From Gibbula magus (lineage: Eukaryota > Mollusca > Gastropoda > Trochida > Trochidae), in NCBI GenBank assembly GCA_936450465.1, contig OW388303.1:9765021-9829020 (forward strand): a DNA stretch of 64,000 bases, read 5' to 3'. The position numbers were made by a program, and so were the translations under genes. This document shows, piece by piece, positions 55,800 to 64,000 of the stretch (its first letter is position 1; each line of letters begins with the position of its first letter). Below the pieces are notes generated by a model, which saw only the letters and a program-made list of their open reading frames with translations, made no database searches and was not told the origin of the DNA.

Positions 55800-58030
55800 G
55801 GTTTCCTCATTCGATTTAAACATATTTTATTCATGAAATGTATACATGAATGGATTGGCCAACAAGCTCCGAAGAGCTTATATAAAGGCCGCTCCGATAG
55901 TTACACATATAAAAATATAAAGCTTATAGTAGTTAGTGACACATAAAAGATTCACAACTTAGCTTCACATATGTTGGTTATGCATGAATATCATGTTGTT
56001 TACGTGGCAGTCATTACATATTCAAGTGCTTAAGCTAAGAGATGTCAAATCGATTAGATTTTATGATAAATTTATGAATAGAATTTAATAATTTATTAAG
56101 ATCATCGTTTGAGAGTGATGTACATCCCGTAAGTACTGTATCAATACTAAATCCTTTCAAATAGAAGAATGAATTCTGTCTTTAATCTGTATATTTGTGG
56201 CATGTAAAAAAGTAATGTACAGCGTTTTCAATTGGGTGACATTTGTATTTCTAGATCCACAAAGCTTATTTTTGAAACCGGTCAATGTCTCGATATTTTG
56301 AATGTTTGGATTTAATGAATTCCATAGCTTTATTGTGTCAGGCAAAAACGACCTAGCATAAGTCGCCGTTCTACATTTTAAGGTTCGCACTGATGAATTT
56401 TCTCTGAGATTGTAGTCATTTGAACTGGGTGTTTTTGGTAGGAGATCAATAAGATATTGAGGTGCTAGATTATTTTTCATTTTATACAAATTAATCAGTT
56501 TAGATATATGTCTACGTTCTGCTAGTGGTTTCTGATTCGTTTCGTCCAACAGTGCCTTATGGCTTGTTCCGCGAACAGCTCCACATATGGATCTTAACGC
56601 ATCCAAGTTCAGCTTTTCTAGCAAGTTGCATTGCTCTTGAGTGCAATTATCCCAAATATGCCCACATTAATCAAATATTGGTATAATGAAAGATTTATAA
56701 ATAATTTCTAAACTTTTACGGGATAGTCTATATTTCAGACTTCTTAAGCAATTGATCAAGGGACTAACTTTCTTGATCATAGAGTTTATCTGGGCATCCC
56801 AGTAACAGTTACTCTGGAGGTTCAAGCCTAAGTGCTTATGACTTTCTACTTCTTCAATCGTTTCACCGTTCATTATCAAATTAGGTACAATACTCCTATT
56901 TTTTTCCCTACTAAACTGTATTGATTTAGTTTTTTTAGGATTAAAAGAAACCTTCCATTTTTTGGCCCAGTTTGCAATCAATGACAGGTCATTATTTAAA
57001 CAGTTTGCGGCTACATTTGGGTCATCAATAACGACATATAGAGAAGTGTCGTCTGCGAAAAGTCGGATGTTACTGTCAATATCCTCTACAATATCATTAA
57101 TATATATTATGAATAACAGGGGTCCCAAAACAGAACCTTGAGGGACGCCTGCTAAAACATGTTTGGAATTTGATGCGTGTCCATTAATAACAACTCGTTG
57201 AGTTCTATTGTTTAAGTAACTTTCAAACCAATTCAATAACTTGCCATCAATTCCATATGATCTTAATTTCTGCAGTATTCCTTTGTGCCAAACTTTATCA
57301 AATGCTTTGCTTACATCGCAAAACACGGCTCTAACTTCTTTTCCATCGTCCAGCGCCTTCGCTATAAAATCATATAGGTAGGTCAATTGATTAGTTGTTG
57401 AGTCGCCAGAGGTAAATCCTGATTGCAGATTTGAGAGGAGGTTATTATCTCTTAGAAAATTGTTTACATATTTAAAGATACATTTTTCAAATACTTTAGC
57501 CAAACAACTCGTTAATGCTACTGGTCTATAGTTTGCAGGGTCGTATATGCTGCCGGTTTTGTGAATAGGAATTATATTCGCTTCTTTCCAAGAAGTAGGA
57601 AATTTAGCCATATTTAAAGAAAGATTAAATAGTTTAGTTAAAACGGGAGCTAGTGAGTTAGCACAACTTTTTAATATTTTGTTTCCGATTTTATCAGGGC
57701 CGATCGATTTAGTTGTATCGACAGAGAGTAATATATCCTTTACTTCCCCCATTCTTACTTCCCTCATTCTTATCACTGGCTATAGCTAGTCATGAAGTTT
57801 GATTTATTGTCAATTGAACCCTTACTATATTCATCTCCCGTGACTGCATGTACCTGTACAACCACAGCAGGGAGGAGTAGAGGATGTTCATTTGAGGTAT
57901 GTTCTAGTTGACTTTGATTATCCGAAGATATGGATTTAAATTTTAAGTTCAAATAAGTTCTAAAAAATGTTTTTAATTTTTTTAATAGAAAAATCTGTAC
58001 CTGCATGAAAGTAATAGACATTTAGTTCAT
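55800..58030 (-). mobile_element. LINE-2: 5'-truncated non-LTR retrotransposon
   Basis: Minus-strand element with a reverse transcriptase frame and a C-terminal region. The endonuclease is absent. 55800-56156 is probably its 3' UTR. Borders are not defined by a visible target duplication. Confidence 0.65.
56157..57776 (-). pseudogene. LINE-2 reverse transcriptase with one in-frame stop
   Basis: Motifs in order are SIGPDKIGNKILK, WKEANIIPIHKTGSIYDPAN, YRPVALTSCLAKVFEKCI, FCDVSKAFDKVWH, GVPQGSVLGPLLFIIYINDI and IRLFADDTSLY (catalytic Asp-Asp), typical of jockey/CR1/L2-like enzymes. The frame stops at 56667-56669 (TAA) after IPIFD and continues in the same frame from CGHIWDN through a C-terminal region (LEKLNLDALRSICGAVRG ... 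SSVRTLKCRTATYARSF). One substitution thus separates two otherwise clean segments, which points to a young insertion. An upstream frame at 57773-58021 is unrecognised. Confidence 0.9.
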
Positions 58031-58594
58031 TACTGCGCAACAACGTGTCTATCCACTTCATCAGTTCGTAAGCTTTAATTTCTATATCGATTTATGAAGG
58101 AAGACATTATGTTAATCTAAGTTGTGCTTGATGTTTTTATTAAAGAGCTGATCTCCTGAATGTTATGTAAGTATACACAGGCATGTGATATGCATATGAA
58201 GTATTGTATGGGTGTTTTCATATCACATACTATATCAGCCCGAGACCCAAATATCAAGCCCCGATAGCTCGAATGATGATATTGGTGGAGGGTCGATACA
58301 GGATGTGGTATGACTACATCCATATAATTCTACGTTTATTTTACACATCTATTGTAACCTAGGATTCCAGCTGCATGTCGAGATTTGATATGAATTTTAC
58401 CCTTGACAACTGATTGATACTGGTTACATGTAATGCGGGCTGAAACTGAAAATGTATGAAGATGTGGTAATGATGTAAAAATGTATGTAGATTTGCTAAG
58501 GAAAGTAAAAATAGAGCCACTGGCTCTGAAGCTCATCAGGAATCATGTTAATATTGTGATTAATCATCTCTAAGGAAAATATTAAGATATCACA
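58031..58594. other. no gene seen
   Basis: Short antisense frames without recognisable domains, between LINE-2 and the Penelope element. Confidence 0.45.
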
Positions 58595-58606
58595 TAATAA
58601 GTCATT
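58595..58606. repeat. target-site duplication of the Penelope element, left copy
   Basis: TAATAAGTCATT, repeated exactly at 62579-62590. Confidence 0.8.
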
Positions 58607-59000
58607 AAGAAAAAATAGAGACGATTTTATGGATATACAACATCTTTATTCTTTGAAGGCGACGTTTCGACATAGGTTCTAATGTCGTTGTCAAGCAAGT
58701 GGTACACAAGTGGGGAAACAGCTGGGTTATATACATGAATTGTTTTACAAGAAATTAGGGATGAGTTGTTTATACAATAAATAGAGTTGATGGACAAAGG
58801 TTGAATAGCTAATTGAGTGGAAGCCAGTTATGTGATGTACAGAGACATCATGAAGGATTAGCGAGGTGATTGGAACCCAGGTGAATGTTTATACAATAGA
58901 ATAGATTGATGTACATAAAAAGGTGAGTTGATACAACAGATGAGATTAATTTATATGGTAAAGAAAAATTGATACAGTAGATGAGATTGATGAACATCTA
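58607..59000 (-). repeat. Penelope pseudo-LTR, inverted left copy
   Basis: Reverse complement of about 62160-62570: GAGACGATTTTATGGATATA, CAAAGGTTGAATAGCTAATT and GATGTACATAAAAAGGTGAG occur in reversed form at the right end. Confidence 0.9.
58650..58705 (-). ncRNA. hammerhead-like motif, Penelope copy A (variant core)
   Basis: Minus strand: CTTGC, TTGACAA, extra C, stem GACAT/ATGTC with loop TAGAACCT, then GAAACGTC and GCC. Architecture equals the canonical motif at 19162-19219, but the 5' core reads UUGACAA instead of CUGAUGA, with U3 and A8 in place of C3 and G8. Confidence 0.5.
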
Positions 59001-59074
59001 TATCTATATTACTGTCCTCTCCATTTACACTTTGTAATCACCACCTCCTCGTCATGTACATCAATCTCACTTGT

Positions 59075-59567
59075 GTGGGATAGTGCAGTGGTTGGCACGT
59101 TCGTTCGAATCCCGCCAGGGGCTCGGCAACCTTATAAACAGCCAATAAGGTGGGGTGCAATGCCACATTAAAATAATGTAGTACCACCCCTGGCCAGCTA
59201 GTTCCAGCCGAAGCTCGCAGGTTTCACCACAATGTTCAACCACCTTGACAAAGTGGTCTTTCTTCCTGCCCAAACACTAGCACCTTCGGGTAATAGAAAT
59301 TGCCTATAAGATCAGCCTAGTAGAGGGACGTAATACTAAAAGCACAATAATATCACTCAAACGGCCAAATAGAAATTGCCTGAACAAAGTGAACTGCCTA
59401 CTTTGTTCGTGACACACCCGGTAACACCTTCCCCATTAGTTCCTAGGTGGAACCCCCTTTCCAGGGCCCTAGCCTACTTGAAATCTTCTCTCTCATGCGT
59501 GTCAATGTGACACTGTCTGCCGAAATGCCTAACGGGCGAAGGCGACATTAAGCACTTAATGCAACAA
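59075..59567 (+). mobile_element. tRNA-derived SINE inserted in the Penelope 5' region
   Basis: Starts GTGGGATAGTGCAGTGGTTG (A box TAGTGCAGTGG) and soon after has GTTCGAATCCC, a perfect B box. The boxes are unusually close, so the anticodon arm is deleted. The body includes GGGACGTAATACTAAAAGCA, and the end GGCGACATTAAGCACTTAAT resembles the GCGTTAAAC ends of other SINEs here. The right border is approximate. Confidence 0.6.
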
Positions 59568-59574
59568 CCACTTG

Positions 59575-59630
59575 TGTAGTACTTGTTTGACAACGACATT
59601 AGAACCTATGTCGAAACGTCGCCTTCAAAG
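59575..59630 (+). ncRNA. hammerhead-like motif, Penelope copy B (variant core)
   Basis: Same as copy A except ACTTGTTTGACAAC where copies A and C have ACTTGCTTGACAAC, turning the first stem I pair from C-G to U-G. Confidence 0.5.
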
Positions 59631-59690
59631 AATAATGAAGTTGTATATCCATAAAATCGTCTCTATTTCTTCATAACATCAACTTCTAGA

Positions 59691-62091
59691 ATGCCAATCA
59701 AACGAGTCATCCGCCGTCTACATGGAGACGTGGCAGTAGCAACAATCAACAAACTCAGTAACCTTGAGAAGAAGTTCCTCCATTCCAGTAACCACCTCAC
59801 ATTCCTCATGAGATGTAGAGACCAACTGATCATCCCTAAAGGACTGAGGCTGAGAAGTCCCGTGTCATCAACTACAGCAAAAAACATCCTACAGAAACCC
59901 TCCCAGCTCCTCGTCAGAGAAAGAATCCATCATCACCGCAAGATTAAAGCCCTTACCCTCAACACCATAACCAAGCACCAAGAACAACTGAAGTCTACAT
60001 TAAGCCTTGATACGTACAGCAAGATAAGAGGTATCCACACAGCAGCCAATCAAAGATTATACTCTACCCTCAAGAAGAATCATATCTCCAAACTCAACAA
60101 GCTGATGCCCCCTGCTAAACTTGAGATCAAACCCACCAGAGATGAGTACATCAAGACAACTGTCATCAACCTCAGCAGCAGAACCCTCGACAAACAAGAA
60201 CTTGCAACCCTATCCAAAGGGCTCAAGTTTGTACCCACAATGAGGCAAAACAATGACCTGTTCATTGTTCAAGTGGAGAAAGGTCTTCAACAGCTGGCTC
60301 CATGCGGTAAAATTGACTCCCTGAGGGAACAGATTGCTAATATACTAAAAAAAGATAAACTGAACAATGCCAATAAAGAAAAACCAACTAACGCAAACCT
60401 TAACAATGCTGAACGGGAGACCCTGAGGCAACTCAGGAGCGACCCGAACATCACTCTCGCCCCTGCTGATAAAGGAAGAGCCACTGTCATCATGGACACA
60501 TCTGACTTTGAAACCCTGACGGACAACATCCTGAATGACACCAACACCTACCAGCAGCTGAAGAAAGACCCAACCTGCCGACTCCAGAGAGAACACCGAG
60601 CCCTCCTGAAACGACTACTAGACAACAATGAGATAGGTCAAACCCTCCACAAGAAACTCTTCGTCCAATACCCGCAGCCGCCCTATGCCCGAACAACAAT
60701 CAAGGTCCATAAAGATCCCATCAAAGCCCGCCTCCTCGTCTGCTCCCGAAATACTGTCCATTACAACACTGCCCAGCACCTGTCTAGACTTCTCGCCCCA
60801 CTATCAATCATTCATCTCCGATTCCAGTGAGTTCTGCAAGAAGATCAGCACTATCAACGAACCTGGCAAACTTCTCAGCTACGACGTAGTGGATCTTTTC
60901 ACAAATGTTCCCCGTGAAGAAGCCCTCAACATCATCAAGTCCAGAATAGAAGAAGTCCACCCAACCCTTGACACCCACCTTTCGACTGACAGCATCATTG
61001 AACTCATTGACACCTGCATCAGCTCCACCTACTTCACCTGGAAAGATAGAATAGTGCAACAAACCCATGGCCTGCCCATGGGTTCCCCGCTATCCCCCCT
61101 CATCACCGAGATCTACATGACACACCTAGAAGAAACCGCCCTGAAGACCTCCCCACTTCAACCAACCTGCTGGTATCGGAAAGTTGATGATACCTTCGTC
61201 ATCCTCCCTCCATCTGATGACCCAAACGTCCTCCTACAGCATCTCAACTCCCAACATCCCCGCATGCAGTTCACCATGGAACTAGAATCAGAAAAGAAAC
61301 TTCCCTTCCTCGATGTCCTAGTCCAGAGGGATAACCATAGTCTCAACACCAGTGTATACCGCAAGCCAACCCATACGGACCAATACCTTCATTTTTCCTC
61401 AAGCCACCCCATCCAAGTCAAAAGAGGAATAATTGCCACACTGACGAGACGAGCTAAGAACATCTGTTCCACAACTGCATCCCTTAACACCGAGTTAAAT
61501 CACCTGAGAAAAGTATTCGTCCACAACAATGAATACCCTGCATCCTTCGTCAGCCAGACCATCCACAAGACCCTCATCCCTGAGACTAAGCCTCCCCGAC
61601 AACAAACTGTCCCGTTCACAATCAGCATACCCTACATTGGACCTACTAGCCACCAGATACGACGCCTCTTAAAGCATCAAGCCAACATTGACGTCACGTT
61701 CCAAAGAGGCACCACCCTTCAGAACATATTGCAGGCCACTGGCAGACCCAAGTCAACAACGAAGTCGGATCCTGCAGGTGTGATCTACCACATAGAATGT
61801 GACTGCGGCGAGTCCTATGTTGGAGAAACATCAAGGCCGCTCTCCCTCCGAGTCAAGGAACACCAGGCCTCTGTCAGGAAGAACGATGGCAAATCAGCTC
61901 TTGCCGACCACACCAAAGTCCACCCAGACCACACCATCAAATGGGACAACATCACTATCCTGGAAAGAAACCAGACGAATTACAAAGCCCGAAAATTACT
62001 TGAAGCCATCCACATCAAGAAGATAGGTCCCTCTCTCAACAGAGATGAAGGATACTTCATCCCCAGAGCCTATCACCATTTGCTAAAGTAA
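59691..62091 (+). pseudogene. Penelope reverse transcriptase with GIY-YIG endonuclease, one frameshift
   Basis: The first frame starts MPIKRVIRRLHGD at 59691, includes LAPADKGRATVIMD and TIKVHKDPIKARLLV (Penelope RT motifs), and stops at 60830. A frame change at about 60795-60815, equal to one extra base, connects it to a frame open to 62091. That part has LLSYDVVDLFTNVP, QTHGLPMGSPLSPLITEIYM, RKVDDTFVILP (catalytic Asp-Asp) and LPFLDVLV, then the GIY-YIG domain: GVIYHIECDCGESYVGETSR, followed by SLRVKEH and a glutamate-containing helix. In Penelope elements the endonuclease cuts the target and the RT copies the RNA there. The frame is otherwise clean, suggesting recent loss of activity or a sequencing error. 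Confidence 0.93.
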
Positions 62092-62144
62092 TCACTGTTA
62101 TTTAATGCTTCAATATGTCCTTTTCAAAAATCGATGTGACTGTG

Positions 62145-62578
62145 CTCTCACCGCCTCTTCGCCATGTACATCAATCTCATCTACTGTATCAATTTTACTT
62201 TACCATATAAATTAATCTCATCTGTTGTATCAACTCACCTTTTTATGTACATCAATCTATTCTATTGTATAAACATTTACCTGGGCTCCAATCACCTCGA
62301 TAATCCGTCATGATGTCTCTGTACATCACATAACTGGCTTCCACTCAATTAGCTATTCAACCTTTGTCCATCAACTCTATTTATTGTATAAACAACTCAT
62401 CTCCAATCTCTTGTAAAACAATTCATGTATATAAACTAGCTGTTTCCCCACTTGTGTACCACTTGCTTGACAACGACATTAGAACCTATGTCGAAACGTC
62501 GCCTTCAAAGAATTTTTGTATATCCATAAAATCGTCTCTATTTCTTCATAACATAAACTTCTAGAATACTCAAACAAG
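62145..62578 (+). repeat. Penelope pseudo-LTR, right copy
   Basis: Direct counterpart of the sequence before the frame; it ends TCATAACATAAACTTCTAGA and ATACTCAAACAAG. Confidence 0.85.
62455..62510 (+). ncRNA. hammerhead-like motif, Penelope copy C (variant core)
   Basis: Identical to copy A over CTTGCTTGACAACGACATTA and the following stem, GAAACGTC and GCCTTC. Confidence 0.5.
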
Positions 62579-62590
62579 TAATAAGTCATT
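62579..62590. repeat. target-site duplication of the Penelope element, right copy
   Basis: Exact copy of 58595-58606. Confidence 0.8.
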
Positions 62591-63260
62591 GTCCAGTCAT
62601 CAAATTTAAAAGTTATTATCAAAATTGGAAAGTCTTATCATGTTCAATATAAATAATGTAGACCTTTGCATGTTATTGTTTTACTACTTATTTTTATTCT
62701 GGAATTATCAACATTTATTACATAATGAAAAAGAGCCCCTATTTGTTTCTAAAAATCCTGTTTCTGATAGGCTCATAGTTTCAGAGGCTTCTTTTCAATA
62801 TTTAATTAATAAGTTCTCTTGAGCATCTGAGTGTAAGACTAGTAACACAGCAGAGAAGTAACTTGAAACCTCCGTGTATTAGCTGCTATTTGCATCTCTG
62901 CCAGGGAGTGGTCACTCCCCAGGTCAACACCTGCACTTACACAAAATGCTGACACTGGAATCACAGCCAGTGAATTATATATTTTAAATTTTGTTTTCCC
63001 CATCTTTATTTATTTTTCTTTACTGGAAAAGAAGATGTGGTATCACAAACTCATGTAGCTAGTTTTAATAGTCTTATCTTACTTCATCACCAGTCATATT
63101 TAGTTCACATATCTAATGTAAAATATCAAAATGATTTGGTAAATCTTAATCGTTGTCATAGATAATAAATAAATAAAATAATGTAATAAATTGTGCGCTA
63201 TATATCGATGTATATATGTAGAAGATAAGAGTCGTACTATAAGAAAACAACACTTCCTTT
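62591..63260. other. no gene seen
   Basis: AT-rich DNA; small frames at 62364-62822 are partly in the Penelope terminal repeat and are not called. Confidence 0.45.
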
Positions 63261-63264
63261 TACT

Positions 63265-63540
63265 TTGTCTTGTTGCCGAGCCGCCTTTTTGCTAGGCGAT
63301 TTGTTGACCGTTCCGTTGATTTGTGGTCCGTTTTGCGGCCGAAATGTCCCTTTCAAGCGATTTGTCGCCCGTTTTAGAGGATTTAAAATGAGTTTTCGAG
63401 GATATGAAATGAGTTTTCGAGGATATGAAATGAGTTTTAGAGGATATGAAATGAGTTTTAGAGGATATGAATTCTGTTTTCGAGGATTGGAATTCAGTTT
63501 AGGAAGGTTTGTCGTACTATTGTGGGGATTTGTGATCTGA
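63265..63540 (+). CDS. hypothetical 91-aa frame containing a 7-residue tandem repeat
   Basis: The frame contains about four perfect or near-perfect copies of MSFRGYE, encoded by a 21-bp repeat (63374-63497, AAATGAGTTTTCGAGGATAT type), preceded by related FRGFK and followed by FCFRGLEF. I recognise no family. Because 21 is a multiple of three, any frame through such a repeat stays open, so coding potential is weak evidence only. It has no TATA box or Kozak match worth noting. Confidence 0.2.
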   Translation: MSCCRAAFLLGDLLTVPLICGPFCGRNVPFKRFVARFRGFKMSFRGYEMSFRGYEMSFRGYEMSFRGYEFCFRGLEFSLGRFVVLLWGFVI

Positions 63541-64000
63541 TTAAGATAAGATAAGATAAATCTTTATTGCCCTTGGAAGGGAATTTGAATTGTCATGAAT
63601 TGAGCACATTTGAAATACAAAAATATATAACAGGATATAAAAAGGCTAAAATATACAGTAATGACAAATTAACAATAATCACATGGCACATGGATATGAC
63701 AGGCTGGAGGAGTATAATTTAGATATTTAAATGAGTAATGCTTGATGGAATAAATGACATTTTGGTGCGTCTTAATTTTACACTCGGAACTCGGTAGCGT
63801 CGTCCGGATGGAAGGAGTTCGTAACAACCATGCAGGTAGTGATCGCTGTCTGATATTATCTTTTTTCCCAGACGCATGAGACTATGAGAATATATTGATT
63901 CTAAAGTATCAAATTGTCTCCCTGAAATTTTTCCTGCAATGTTGATCACTTTTCTCAGTCTTCCTTTTTCCCGCAAAGACAAATTTCCACACCACGACTG
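63541..64000 (-). mobile_element. LINE-3, 3' end (window edge)
   Basis: Minus-strand 3' end of a non-LTR element: C-terminal coding region, about 120 bases of 3' UTR, then CAATAAAGATTTATC followed by TTATC repeats as the tail (63542-63560). Confidence 0.8.
63719..64000 (-). CDS. LINE-3 reverse transcriptase, C-terminal fragment
   Basis: The frame is open from the window end (reading QSWCGNLSLREKGRL) to a stop at 63719. It contains KVINIAGKISG, LESIYSHSLMRLGKKIISDS, HYLHGCYELLPSGRRYRVPS and KMSFIPSSITHLN. This C-terminal region (LLPSGRRYRVP with a following Phe-Ile/Val-Pro) is typical of many animal non-LTR reverse transcriptases. The catalytic part lies outside the window. Confidence 0.85.
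   Translation of the reverse strand, partial: QSWCGNLSLREKGRLRKVINIAGKISGRQFDTLESIYSHSLMRLGKKIISDSDHYLHGCYELLPSGRRYRVPSVKLRRTKMSFIPSSITHLNI

Larger units (their letters stand above)
58607..62578 (+). mobile_element. Penelope-like retroelement, nearly complete
   Basis: A 3.97-kb element between perfect 12-bp duplications. It has an inverted terminal copy at the left (58607-59000), a direct copy split by a SINE in front of the frame (59030-59070 and 59570-59690), the RT/GIY-YIG frame, and a right terminal copy (about 62145-62578). Inverted and direct pseudo-LTRs of this kind are typical of Penelope. All three copies carry a hammerhead-like motif. A single frameshift interrupts the protein. Confidence 0.9.

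Noticed and set aside
59691..62091. Viral or retroviral polymerase
   Set aside because: The motifs (APADKGRATV, KVDDTF, GIY-YIG) and pseudo-LTR layout are those of Penelope-like elements. No gag, protease, integrase or envelope-like region is present.

Overview
The window looks like AT-rich nuclear DNA from a marine invertebrate, most likely a mollusc and plausibly a gastropod. I infer this from invertebrate-type actins (N-terminus [11 protein letters not shown]-terminus HRKCF), GT-AG introns, AATAAA signals, and a dense mix of LINEs, a Penelope-like element, tRNA-derived SINEs and short retroposons with ACTC tails. Species cannot be fixed without a search.

The backbone is a tandem array of six actin genes, all on the + strand. 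Actin-1 (1-342) is a partial, diverged 3' end. Actin-2 (4925-6296), actin-4 (15821-17166), actin-5 (25554-26885) and actin-6 (44758-46235) each encode a normal 375-residue actin from two exons, with one phase-0 intron after Gln41. They share a TATA box and a conserved upstream block centred on a palindromic E-box (GGTCACGTGACC or a variant). Actin-3 (10341-11666) has an intact 372-residue frame but has lost the TATA/E-box block and the AATAAA signal, and it carries changes at functionally central residues. Intergenic DNA was duplicated with the genes: similar stretches recur between them, including arrays of a degenerate ~25-bp repeat with exact ATTTGCAT octamers.

The repeat unit is about 5-6 kb. 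Its two long gaps are explained by insertions: a 3.8-kb LINE (19781-23576, 17-bp target duplication) between actin-4 and actin-5, and a candidate 12.8-kb CACTA/EnSpm-type element (27236-40039, CACTGG ends, 3-bp GTT duplication, subterminal repeat arrays) between actin-5 and actin-6. The LINE holds a 201-bp MITE with a 10-bp duplication. The large element holds a MULE with a FLYWCH zinc finger and 9-bp duplication (31870-33140), a tRNA-derived SINE, a 0.57-kb segment present twice, an 86-bp satellite array and a (TA)n tract.

Downstream of actin-6 (46.3-64 kb) I recognise no host gene. There is a MITE, a CCAAT-rich heptamer array, an inverted copy of the actin intergenic unit, a LINE reverse transcriptase on the minus strand with one in-frame stop, a nearly complete Penelope-like element (58607-62578, 12-bp duplication) with a frameshifted RT/GIY-YIG frame, and the end of a third LINE at the window edge. 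Penelope-type terminal fragments recur across the window. One, at 19124-19266, carries what reads as a hammerhead ribozyme with the canonical catalytic core; the three terminal copies in the Penelope element carry a variant in which the essential C3-G8 pair appears to be replaced by U3-A8.
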